A stretch of DNA of 64,000 bases from VBAS01 sp963773465 (GTDB taxonomy: Bacteria > Bacteroidota > Bacteroidia > Chitinophagales > Chitinophagaceae). A program made the translations under genes and the position numbers. Below, piece by piece: positions 8,916-17,408 of this stretch (position 1 is its first letter; every line of letters begins with the position of its first letter). The DNA is taken from NCBI GenBank assembly GCA_963773465.1, contig CAVZBF010000001.1, positions 1,488,001 through 1,552,000 on the forward strand, in the 5' to 3' direction. Under the pieces are notes generated by a model, which saw nothing but the letters and a program-made list of their open reading frames with translations, was not told the DNA's origin and did no database searches.

Positions 8916-10013
8916 ATGACAATCGAAAAATTAAATGATATGCGGTCCCGCATTGCCGGGATAAGGAGGTTTCTTTGACGTCGATAACCGGCATCGATAA
9001 AATTGAAAATGACAAACAGCTTTCATTAAGCCCAGGCTTCTGGGATGATAATGCCCGTGCAACTTCCATCATGAAAGAAATAAAAGTGAATGAATACTGG
9101 GTCAACCTGTATAAACAAACAGGATCGGCAGTAGAGGATTTTGCCGTGCTGTTTGATTTCTGGAAAGCAGGCGATGCCACCGAAGAAGAAACAAAAGCTG
9201 CGTATGAAAAAGCAATTACGATGATCGATGATGCGGAATTCAAAGCGACACTGAATGAACCGGAAGATGAATTGCCCGCAGTATTACAAATAAATTCCGG
9301 TGCCGGCGGCACCGAAAGCCAGGATTGGGCAGAAATGCTTGCACGTATGTATCGTATGTATGGAGAAAAGCAAGGATGGAAAGTAACAGAACTAGATTGG
9401 CAATGGGGCGATGGTGCAGGAATAAAAACTGCACGCTATCAATTTGATGGGCCATTTGCTTATGGTTTTTTAAAAGCAGAAAGTGGTGTGCATCGCCTGG
9501 TTCGTATTTCACCGTTTGACAGCAATGCACGACGACATACTTCATTTGCATCAGTATTTGTTTACCCGCTGGTAGATGATACAATCAATATTGAAATAAA
9601 ACCTGCGGATGTAAAAATGGAAACATCACGAAGTGGGGGCGCCGGAGGACAGAATGTAAATAAAGTAGAAACTAAAGTTCAGCTAACACATATTCCAACT
9701 GGCATTGTTGTAGTGTGTCAGCAAGACAGGACACAGCTTGGCAACAGGGAATTGGCTATGCAAATGCTGAAGAGCCGTTTTATGAAGAAGAACTTCGCAA
9801 ACGCCAGGCGATAAAAGATGCAACGAATCAGGACAAGAAAAAAATAGAGTGGGGCATCACAGATCCGTTCGTTATGTTTTTCATCCATATAAAATGATCA
9901 AAGATCATCGAACAGATTATGAAGTAGGAAATGTGCAGCCGGTGATGGATGGTGAGCTGGATGGATTTATAAAAGCATATTTGATGAGTGAGAAAGAAGC
10001 ATCACAACAATAA
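8916..10013 (+). CDS. prfB: Peptide chain release factor 2 (RF2), frame broken
   Basis: RF2 recognises UGA and UAA stop codons and triggers peptide release. The zero frame starts with MTIEKLNDMRSRIAGIRRFL and reaches an in-frame TGA at 8976, the autoregulatory frameshift site. The rest shows INSGAGGTESQDW, the codon-recognition segment with SPFDS, and the catalytic RSGGAGGQNVNKVET containing the GGQ loop. Besides the programmed shift, one base too many around 8984-8987, one T too few in the T run near 9779, and extra bases near 9854 and 9873 break the frame; correcting these restores KSRFYEEELRKRQ and a normal tail ending LMSEKEASQQ. I regard these as sequence errors because the gene is essential. 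Start codon follows repeat copy B. Confidence 0.92.
8964..8979 (+). promoter_or_regulatory. prfB: Programmed +1 frameshift site of prfB
   Basis: AGGAGG (8964-8969) lies three bases before CTT TGA C (8973-8979). This is the classical RF2 arrangement: an internal Shine-Dalgarno-like sequence, a slippery CTT and an in-frame TGA followed by C. When RF2 is scarce the ribosome slips by one base and makes full-length factor. Confidence 0.9.
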
Positions 10014-10056
10014 TAACTTGAATTAACAATTAATAAATAATAATTAAATTTAAACA

Positions 10057-11688
10057 TGAGTCTCGGTACTTTACTTACCCGATGCCGGCAAACGAACCCG
10101 TATTAAATTATGCGCCAGGTTCTGCAGAAAAAAAAAGATTAAAAGAAGTTTTAGCTGAATTAAAAAGAGAAAAGATCGATGTGCCGATGTATATCGGGAG
10201 CAAAGAAGTAAGAACAAATAAAAAAGGAACGCATTCATCCTCCGCATGAGATTACACATACACTTGGTATTATTCATGAAGGAGATGAAAAACATGTGAA
10301 GCAGGCGATCGATGCTGCATTGGCTGCAAAAGAATCATGGGCGAATATGAGTTGGGAAACCAGGGCCAATATTTTTTTAAAAGCGCTGATCTGATGGCCA
10401 CAAAATACCGTCCTTACATGAATGGAACAACCATGCTTGGCCAAAGCAAGAATGCTTACCAGGCAGAAATAGATGCGGCGTGTGAACTGATCGATTTTCT
10501 TCGTTTCAATGTTCATTTTTTAAGTGAGATATATAAACAACAACCGATCAGCAGTCCGGGCATGCATAACAGGATGGAGTATCGTCCGCTGGAAGGATTT
10601 GTATTGGCAATTACGCCTTTCAATTTTACAGCGATCGGTGGTAATCTTCCTACATCTGCTGCCATGTGTGGCAATGTTGTAGTATGGAAACCTGCGCAAT
10701 ACACAGATTTATTCTGCACAAATGTTTATGCGGATATTAAAAGAAGCAGGTTTGCCTGATGGTGTTATCAATTTGATTTATGTAGATGGCCGACTACTCG
10801 GAAAAGTTTGTTTCAATCATCCGCGATTTTGCAGGAGTACATTTTACAGGATCAACAGGTGTATTTAATAATATGTGGGAAACGATTGGAAAGAATATGG
10901 CAATTTATAAATCATATCCACGAATTGTTGGAGAAACAGGCGGTAAAGATTTTGTGATCGCACATAAAAGCTGCTGATCCGGATGTAGTGGTTACTGCAT
11001 TGCTTCGCGGCGCATTTGAATTCCAGGGACAGAAATGTTCTGCTGCATCAAGAGCATATATTCCTTCCAACATTGCAGAAGAAGTAAAAAAGAAATTAAT
11101 TGCAGGAGTAAAGAGTTTTAAAATGGGAAGCGCTGAAGATTTTACCAATTTTATCAATGCAGTGATCGATGAAAAAAGTTTTGACAAGATCAAAAGATAT
11201 ATTGACAATGCAAAGAAGGATACGAAAGCAGAGATATGGGTAGGAGGTAAGTGTGATAAGAAGCAGGGTTATTTTATTCAGCCACTATTATTGAAGCAAA
11301 GGATCCGAAATATGTAACGATGTGTGAAGAAATTTTCGGGCCGGTACTTACCGTATATATTTATGATGCAAATCAGTTTGAAAAAACACTTGACCTTGTA
11401 GATACCACTTCTCCCTATGCATTGACAGGTTCGGTAATTGCAAAAGATAGAAATGCAGTTGAACTTGCAACAAATAAATTAAGAAATGCTGCCGGTAATT
11501 TTTATATCAATGATAAACCAACCGGGGCTGTTGTAGGTCAGCAACCATTTGGTGGTGCAAGGGCAAGTGGCACCAATGATAAAGCCGGAAGTATTTTGAA
11601 TCTTTATCGCTGGTTAAGTGCAAGAACAATTAAAGAAACATTTAATCCGCCGGCGGATTATCGTTATCCGTTTATGCAGGAGAAATAG
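10057..11688 (+). CDS. pruA: L-glutamate gamma-semialdehyde (1-pyrroline-5-carboxylate) dehydrogenase, frame broken
   Basis: This aldehyde dehydrogenase oxidises glutamate semialdehyde to glutamate with NAD in proline degradation. The restored protein is about 540 residues. Recognisable parts in order: PMPANEPVLNYAPGSAEKK, the MLGQSKNAYQAEIDAACE segment, LTPFNFTAIGGNLP-like ITPFNFTAIGG with VVWKPA, VHFTGSTGVF, ETGGKDFVIAHK with the general-base Glu, GQKCSAASRAY with the nucleophile Cys, EEIFGPVLTVY and NAAGNFYINDKPTGAVVGQQPFGGA. At least six frame changes (near 10080, 10225, 10750, 10790, 10970, 11285-11315) split it. The parts are all present and collinear, so errors in the consensus are more likely than decay, though a real pseudogene cannot be excluded. 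It follows prfB directly. Confidence 0.9.
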
Positions 11689-11755
11689 TTGTGCTTATGC
11701 GGTAAGTATAATGGTTATTCCGTTAAGTGAATTAAGAAAGAAGCAGAAATAAATT

Positions 11756-11866
11756 TAAAGCAGAGGGAGTATCCTGCACGTTTATCGCCGGCTCAGTGCA
11801 AGCACTATCAGGGAGACATTCAATCCTCCCAGGGATTATCGCTACCCTTTTATGCAGGAGGAATAG
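11756..11866 (+). pseudogene. Diverged remnant of a second pruA 3' end
   Basis: Directly after pruA, the frame ending at TAG 11864-11866 reads YRRLSASTIRETFNPPRDY and then RYPFMQEE, closely matching the true C-terminus YRWLSARTIKETFNPPADY-RYPFMQEK. Homology extends back to about 11756 with a two-base indel. At nucleotide level it differs at many third positions, so it is not a fresh duplication or an assembly echo. It looks like the leftover 3' end of an older or foreign paralog. Confidence 0.75.
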
Positions 11867-11916
11867 TAAAAACGCTGGGTGATAATACACAATGATCATA
11901 TTTGTAAGATAAAAGC

Positions 11917-11946
11917 TTGCATTGGTTGACAGGCTGTTCTATTTTG
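11917..11946 (+). promoter_or_regulatory. Candidate Bacteroidota promoter
   Basis: TTG at 11917-11919 and TATTTTG at 11940-11946, 20 bases apart, approximate the Bacteroidota -33 (TTG) and -7 (TAnnTTTG) elements. It lies 35 bp before the start of the barrel gene at 11982. Confidence 0.35.
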
Positions 11947-11981
11947 GCGTCCAATTATTAATTAAAAAAAAATCCACTATC

Positions 11982-12587
11982 ATGAAAAATGTATTAGCAA
12001 TCTTTCTTCTCAGTTCACTCCTTTCGTTATCTGCAAAATCCCAGGAATCTGATCTAAAGCCGTTTAAAGTTGATATAAGCTTAGGTTATGCAATACCTGG
12101 TGGTAAAGGTGCAAAGGGCGGTGTATTATTTGCAGTTGAGCCAAAGTATGCGGTATTGAGCAGCGTATCACTTGGTTTGCGTATGGAAGGCGCAGTTGTT
12201 GCAAGATTTAGTGGATATGATGAAAACGGTGATGCCATGGATGCAAGTGTAAAAGCATCTGGTTCATACCTGGTAACCGGTGATTATTATTTTACGGACA
12301 ACTATTCATTCCGTCCGTTTGCCGGCGGTGGTGCGGGAATTTTTTCTCTAGCATCTGCTGAATTAAATTCAAACTCCGGCGAAGTTTCCAGCGGTACTAA
12401 ATTTGGCGGAATGATCAGGGCAGGGTTTGAACTTTCTCACTTCCGTTTAGGTCTTGAGTACAACCTTATACCTAAAACCACTTTCACAGGCTATGATGAA
12501 AATGGCGAAATCACAACCGGGTTGACTTCTAAAAATGGTTATATCGGAATTAAAGTAGGTGTATGCATTGGCGGTGGGCCAAGATAA
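11982..12587 (+). CDS. Outer-membrane beta-barrel protein
   Basis: A 201-residue protein when started at ATG 11982, which gives a Sec signal (MKNVLAIFLLSSLLSLSAKS); the upstream in-frame start at 11922 would mask the signal. The mature part alternates polar and hydrophobic residues with many Gly and aromatic residues, and ends in strands such as FRLGLEYNLIP and NGYIGIKVGVCIGG. This is the pattern of small OmpW/OmpX-like eight-strand barrels of Bacteroidota. No enzymatic role is suggested. The following gene encodes a second barrel of similar size, separated by a terminator. Confidence 0.82.
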   Translation: MKNVLAIFLLSSLLSLSAKSQESDLKPFKVDISLGYAIPGGKGAKGGVLFAVEPKYAVLSSVSLGLRMEGAVVARFSGYDENGDAMDASVKASGSYLVTGDYYFTDNYSFRPFAGGGAGIFSLASAELNSNSGEVSSGTKFGGMIRAGFELSHFRLGLEYNLIPKTTFTGYDENGEITTGLTSKNGYIGIKVGVCIGGGPR

Positions 12588-12609
12588 GTCATATTAAATT
12601 TATTTATAA

Positions 12610-12645
12610 AGAGGTTGCCGTAAAACGCAGCCTCTTTGTTTTTAA
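12610..12645 (+). terminator. Rho-independent terminator after barrel gene
   Basis: Stem AAAGAGGTTGC / GCAGCCTCTTT (one G-T pair) with an 8-base loop, followed by GTTTTTAATT. Confidence 0.75.
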
Positions 12646-12803
12646 TTATGTTGGAATAATTAAATGGTCAAACACATTCTTTTTTATTCAACTATTATTT
12701 TATTTATTCACGGCTGTGCAAAACATTTTCATCATTAGTTCTTCAATCATCTGGATTTACACACTATTTTGTACTGAATATATAAACCTTTAAACTGTCT
12801 ATT

Positions 12804-13304
12804 ATGAAAAAAACATTTTTGATTACCGCTATTCTGCTGTTAGGTTTTATCGGCGTTAATGCCCAATTCAAGTTTGGAATAGGTCCGAATATAGGTTTGC
12901 CTATTGGCGATGCCGGCGACATTTCTTCACTTACAATTGGTGTGGAAGTACAAGGTGAACTTAAATTCAGTGACAAAGCATCAGGTATTGCAACTACTGG
13001 CTATACCCATTTTATCGGCAAAGATTTTATGGGTTATAAACTAAGCTATGGGGCAGTTCCCATACTAATCGGTGGTCGTGTTTATCCTTCAGAACAATTT
13101 TTTATTGGCGCGCAAATTGGTTATGGTTTTTTCACAGGAGATGCATCAAGCGGTGGGTTTGCTTATAAACCACATGTTGGTTATAATGCAAACAGTGTTC
13201 AACTTGCTTTAAGCTATAATGGGATTTCTAATGATGGTTCAATAAGCTGGATAGCCCTGTCTGCCATTTTTAATTTCGGCGGTGGCGGCACAGCCAGTAA
13301 ATAA
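12804..13304 (+). CDS. Small outer-membrane beta-barrel protein
   Basis: A 166-residue protein with a signal peptide (MKKTFLITAILLLGFIGVNA) and a Gly-rich barrel-like mature part: KFGIGPNIGLPIGDAGD at the start and WIALSAIFNFGGGG at the end. The organisation fits the porin-family/outer membrane beta-barrel annotation common in Bacteroidota. It has its own upstream region (12646-12803), which is AT-rich and likely contains its promoter, and a terminator downstream. The two adjacent barrels are not close in sequence. Confidence 0.8.
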   Translation: MKKTFLITAILLLGFIGVNAQFKFGIGPNIGLPIGDAGDISSLTIGVEVQGELKFSDKASGIATTGYTHFIGKDFMGYKLSYGAVPILIGGRVYPSEQFFIGAQIGYGFFTGDASSGGFAYKPHVGYNANSVQLALSYNGISNDGSISWIALSAIFNFGGGGTASK

Positions 13305-13363
13305 TCAGCGTTACCAAATTATTTTTTGCAGAAAGATATTGCTTCTGCATTTACGGCAATCGA

Positions 13364-13393
13364 TAAAAGCTGCTTATTACAGCAGCTTTTTTT
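13364..13393 (+). terminator. Rho-independent terminator
   Basis: Stem AAAAGCTGC / GCAGCTTTT with loop TTATTACA and a run of T. It ends the second barrel gene, 40 bp before pyrR. Confidence 0.8.
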
Positions 13394-13434
13394 ATTGGTC
13401 TTAAACAACGGTTCATATCTTTATAAAAAACAAC

Positions 13435-13962
13435 TTGAAAACAATATTATCAGAACATCAATTGGCGATTACGATTAAAAGACTTGCCCACCAGGTATTG
13501 GAGAATCATGTAAACCTTGACAATACCGTTCTGATCGGAATTCAGCCAAGAGGGATTTTTCTTTCAGATAAAATTGTTGATGAAATAAAAAAAGAAGTTC
13601 CCGGTACACTCGTACACTACGGAAAACTCGATATTACTTTTTATCGCGATGATATCCGCAAAGAATTGCATATCGCAAACCGGACTGATATCCCATTTTC
13701 TATAGAAGGTAAAAATATTATACTCATAGATGATGTGTTGTATACCGGCCGTACAATTCGTGCCGCTCTTGATGCGCTGCTTGATTTTGGCCGCCCGGAA
13801 AAAGTTGAACTCTGCGTTTTAATTGACCGTCGCTTCAGCAGGCAATTACCGATACAACCTGATTATATCGGCAGATCGATCGACGCGATCGTTTCACAAA
13901 AAGTAAAAGTATTTTGGAAAACTAAAGATCGCAAAGAGGAAGTATGCCTCATGAATGATTGA
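13435..13962 (+). CDS. pyrR: Bifunctional pyr operon regulator / uracil phosphoribosyltransferase
   Basis: A 175-residue type I phosphoribosyltransferase. The PRPP-binding motif is NIILIDDVLYTGRTIRAALD near residue 95-115, and IGIQPRGIFLSDKI near residue 31 is the PyrR-type N-terminal segment; DRRFSRQLPIQPDYIGR is also typical. PyrR proteins bind pyr mRNA in response to UMP in Gram-positives and have uracil phosphoribosyltransferase activity. The frame starts with TTG at 13435, which directly begins the conserved KTILSEHQLAITIKRLAHQ; I see no better ATG. A SusC-SusD-ASPIC locus separates it from pyrB. Confidence 0.92.
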   Translation: MKTILSEHQLAITIKRLAHQVLENHVNLDNTVLIGIQPRGIFLSDKIVDEIKKEVPGTLVHYGKLDITFYRDDIRKELHIANRTDIPFSIEGKNIILIDDVLYTGRTIRAALDALLDFGRPEKVELCVLIDRRFSRQLPIQPDYIGRSIDAIVSQKVKVFWKTKDRKEEVCLMND

Positions 13963-14077
13963 TTTTTTTCTCCGCTTGGCAGTCATTTCTTTTTATATAA
14001 ACTGATTTTTATCATATTTTTTTTATTGACATATTTTCCATTTTTTCATTGGTAAAAATTATTTTTTTTCCAAAAAA

Positions 14078-14097
14078 AACCAAACAACTGTTTGGTT
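14078..14097. promoter_or_regulatory. Perfect inverted repeat upstream of susC
   Basis: AACCAAAC-AACT-GTTTGGTT, an 8 bp perfect inverted repeat with a 4-base loop, about 100 bp before the SusC start, in an otherwise extremely AT-rich region (13963-14194). It may be an operator or a leader hairpin; it has no following T-tract in the sense direction. Confidence 0.4.
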
Positions 14098-14194
14098 CTC
14101 AAAAAAAAAGTTGATAAAAAAATTAAGGTTTTGTTATTTTTTTTTCTGAAATTGCTGTATATCCTTCTAACCAAATTTTAAAACTGCTTGTATT

Positions 14195-17100
14195 ATGAAA
14201 AGAAAATCCCGGCTTCTTGCCACCCCGGCAAGATACCTTTCTCTATCCGCTATTTTGCTGTTGTTTGTTTTCTGTGCCTCTGCTCAAAAGCAGGTGTCAG
14301 GCACGGTAAAAGAAAATAATAACCCGGTTGTGGGTGCAACAGTTGAAGTAAAAGGAACAAATCTGGCGACCATTACCGGTCCCCAGGGAACTTTTGCTAT
14401 TAATCTTCCGGCAGGAAGAACTCAACTTGTAATCTCTTATGTCGGCTTTGAAACACAAACCGTCAACGTGGGCGATAAAACCACAGTTGATGTAGTGATG
14501 GTGGCTGTTAACACTACTTTGAATGAAGTAGTTGTTACTGGTTATACAGCACAAGCCAAAAAAGATATCACAGGATCTGTTTCTGTTGTAAATACCAAAA
14601 ACTTAAAATCTGTTCCCGCTGCTTCTGCAGAAAGCCAATTGCAGGGTCGGGCTGCTGGTGTTACAGTTATTACTTCCAACAGACCCGGTGATGGAGCCTC
14701 TGTAAGGATTCGCGGATTTGCATCCTTCGGCGGTAACGAGCCGCTGATTATTATTGATGGAGTTCCCGGAAGTTTGAATGGTTTAAATCCTAATGATATT
14801 GAAACCATGCAGGTTCTTAAAGATGCTGCTTCCGCATCTATTTATGGGGCCCGTGCCTCAAGTGGTGTGATTGTCGTTACTACGAAAAAAGGCCGGGGAA
14901 ATGTAAAAGTGTCCTATAATATGTATTATGGAAGATCAGTTCCCGGAGATGGATTTACAGAGCTGCTTAATCCGCAGGAAATGGCTGATCTTGCCTGGTT
15001 AGCTAAGAAAAATATTGGGGCTGCATTAACTCATGATCAGTATGGATCCGGTGCAACACCTCGTTTGCCTGATTATATATTGGCAGGTACATCAAGCGGA
15101 CTGATGGAGGGAGATCCAAAAGTTGATCCGGCAAAATATAACCTGGACATAGACAATGTATCTGGTTCTTATTTGATCGTTAGAGCAAATAAGGCCGGTA
15201 CAAATTGGTATGATATGATAACTGAGACTGCGCCTATGATGAATCATAACATAAGCGTGTCAGGCAGTGCTGACAGAAGCCGTTATTTGTTCACATTTGA
15301 TTACCTCGATCAAAAAGGTATCGTGATACATAACTTCTTCAGGCGCTATACAGCAAGGCTAAATACTGAATTTAACATCAAGAAAAATATACGTATCGGC
15401 CAAAATGTTCAACTGTCGTATGCAGCAAGTAATGGTGCTGGGCTAAACGATGAGGGAACAGAAATTGCCAATACATACCGTCAGCAGCCAATTATACCTG
15501 TATATAATATCAAAGGCGACTATGCTGGCTCAAGAGGTGCCAATTTGGGCAACGGTAGTAATCCATTTGCAACAAGGGAGCGGTCGAAGGATAATCGCAA
15601 TCATGGTTATACAATTTTTGGAAATGCATATTTAGAGGTGGATTTCCTCAAGCATTTTACAGCAAGAACAAGTTTTGGAGGATCATTTAATAACAACAAC
15701 TATTATAGTTATACATTCCAGACCTATGAGAATTCTGAAAATAATTCAGGTTCACAATATTTTGAAGGAGCTAATTATTTCCGTGCATGGACATGGACAA
15801 ATCAGCTAACTTATAAAAATGTATTCCGTGAGAAGCACGAAGTGACTGCATTAGTAGGAACAGAGGCGGTATCAGAGTGGGGTAGATTTCTTGAAGGAAC
15901 CCGGCTGGGTTTATTCGTGGATGCAGTTGATTTTCGTTCACTCACATCCGGAACAAGAACAAATGGTTCTCCTTACACACCGGCTTCCTTGTTTTCTCAG
16001 TTTGGAAAAGTGGATTATGCGTATAATTCCAAATATCTCGCAAGTGTAACTGTACGACGCGATGGATCTTCACGTTTTGGCCCTGAAAATCGTTACGGTG
16101 TTTTCCCGTCCGGTTCAATCGGATGGCGGATATCACGTGAAGATTTTATGAGTAGCGTAGGTTGGATCACTGATTTAAAATTAAGAGCCAGTTATGGTCA
16201 AATGGGTAATCAGCGTATCGATCCTGCTAATGCATTTTCTCAGTTTCGCGGAGGTATTGGTAGCTCGAATTATGATATAAACGGTTCTCAGAGTTCTACC
16301 GTTACCGGTTTTCAACTGTCTTTTGTTGGTAATCCTGAAGGAAAGTGGGAAACAAACACCACAACCAATATTGGTTTTGATGCCACATTATTCAGAGGAA
16401 AAACTGAAGTGGTTTTTGACTGGTATTCCAAGAAAACAAAAGAGTTGTTGTTTCAATTACAGCAAGTTGCTACGGCAGGTGCAGGACCAGGTGGAAATCC
16501 AGCTTTCTTTAATGTAGCCAGTATGGAAAATCACGGAATTGATCTTTTGATTACTCAAAGAGGAACTCTGAAAGGAATTAAGTTTGATCTTACCGGTACA
16601 TTTACAACCTACAAAAATGAAATTACAGAGTTATCAGAAGGCGTAGATTTCTTTGATACTGATGCAGGCGAAGGCGGAAGGATCGGTGGTGTATTTGTAA
16701 GAAATGCTGTTGGTCATCCGATATCTTCTTATTTTGGATACAAAGTAATTGGGTTATTCCAGAATGCAGCTGATGTATCAAGTTCACCAACTCAAACTGC
16801 TGCAGCCCCCGGACGATTTAAATATCTTGATGCGAATGGTGATAAAGCAATTACCGATGCAGACAGAGTTTTCTTTGGATCTCCTAACCCGGATTTTACT
16901 TATGGATTTAATATGAATTTAGAATACAAGAATTTTGATTTAACAGCCTTCTTTTATGGCGCAGCAGGTAAGGATGCCATAAACTATGTGAAGTGGTGGA
17001 CAGATTTTGTTCCATCATTCCAGGGAGGTAAGAGCCGGAATGCTTTGTATAATTCCTGGACTACTTCAAAAACCAACGCAACTGTTCCAATCCAGGAAGA

Positions 17101-17389
17101 AAGTGGTAATTTTAGCACTAATGGAACGCCTAATTCTTATTACCTCGAGAATGCATCATATTTCAGGATGAAAAATCTTTCTATTGGCTATAGTCTTCCG
17201 GCATCGCTTATTAAACGTGCACATATAGATATGTTTAGAATTTATGTACAGGCGACAAATCTGTTTACTGCAACCAAGTACACAGGTCTTGATCCGGAAA
17301 TTATTGGTGGTGACAGAGCGTTCGGAATTGATGCTGGTGTATACCCGACAGTGCGGCAGTTTTTTGTAGGCGTAAACGTTAATTTTTAA
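14195..17389 (+). CDS. SusC/RagA family TonB-dependent outer-membrane transporter
   Basis: A 1064-residue SusC-type importer that works with the next gene's SusD lipoprotein to take up a glycan or other oligomer. The signal peptide ends in FVFCASA. Residues about 30-115 form a carboxypeptidase-regulatory-like beta-sandwich (VSGTVKENNNPVVGATVEVK). The plug follows with NEVVVTGYTAQAKKDITGSV, LQGRAAGVTVITSNRPG, IRGFASFGGNEPLIIIDGVP and the SusC hallmark SIYGARASSGVIVVTTKKG. The rest is barrel, ending VRQFFVGVNVNF with the C-terminal Phe needed for barrel insertion. Length is typical and the frame is intact. The adjacent genes lack a glycosidase, so the substrate is unknown. Confidence 0.95.
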   Translation: MKRKSRLLATPARYLSLSAILLLFVFCASAQKQVSGTVKENNNPVVGATVEVKGTNLATITGPQGTFAINLPAGRTQLVISYVGFETQTVNVGDKTTVDVVMVAVNTTLNEVVVTGYTAQAKKDITGSVSVVNTKNLKSVPAASAESQLQGRAAGVTVITSNRPGDGASVRIRGFASFGGNEPLIIIDGVPGSLNGLNPNDIETMQVLKDAASASIYGARASSGVIVVTTKKGRGNVKVSYNMYYGRSVPGDGFTELLNPQEMADLAWLAKKNIGAALTHDQYGSGATPRLPDYILAGTSSGLMEGDPKVDPAKYNLDIDNVSGSYLIVRANKAGTNWYDMITETAPMMNHNISVSGSADRSRYLFTFDYLDQKGIVIHNFFRRYTARLNTEFNIKKNIRIGQNVQLSYAASNGAGLNDEGTEIANTYRQQPIIPVYNIKGDYAGSRGANLGNGSNPFATRERSKDNRNHGYTIFGNAYLEVDFLKHFTARTSFGGSFNNNNYYSYTFQTYENSENNSGSQYFEGANYFRAWTWTNQLTYKNVFREKHEVTALVGTEAVSEWGRFLEGTRLGLFVDAVDFRSLTSGTRTNGSPYTPASLFSQFGKVDYAYNSKYLASVTVRRDGSSRFGPENRYGVFPSGSIGWRISREDFMSSVGWITDLKLRASYGQMGNQRIDPANAFSQFRGGIGSSNYDINGSQSSTVTGFQLSFVGNPEGKWETNTTTNIGFDATLFRGKTEVVFDWYSKKTKELLFQLQQVATAGAGPGGNPAFFNVASMENHGIDLLITQRGTLKGIKFDLTGTFTTYKNEITELSEGVDFFDTDAGEGGRIGGVFVRNAVGHPISSYFGYKVIGLFQNAADVSSSPTQTAAAPGRFKYLDANGDKAITDADRVFFGSPNPDFTYGFNMNLEYKNFDLTAFFYGAAGKDAINYVKWWTDFVPSFQGGKSRNALYNSWTTSKTNATVPIQEESGNFSTNGTPNSYYLENASYFRMKNLSIGYSLPASLIKRAHIDMFRIYVQATNLFTATKYTGLDPEIIGGDRAFGIDAGVYPTVRQFFVGVNVNF

Positions 17390-17408
17390 AAACACTAATT
17401 GTAAGCAT

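Noticed and set aside
10057..11688. pruA as a true pseudogene
   Set aside because: All catalytic segments are present and collinear, and prfB beside it shows the same kind of break, so sequence error is more likely.
12563..12793. 76-codon frame between the two barrel genes
   Set aside because: Covers the terminator and AT-rich spacer; Phe/Ile-rich low-complexity composition.
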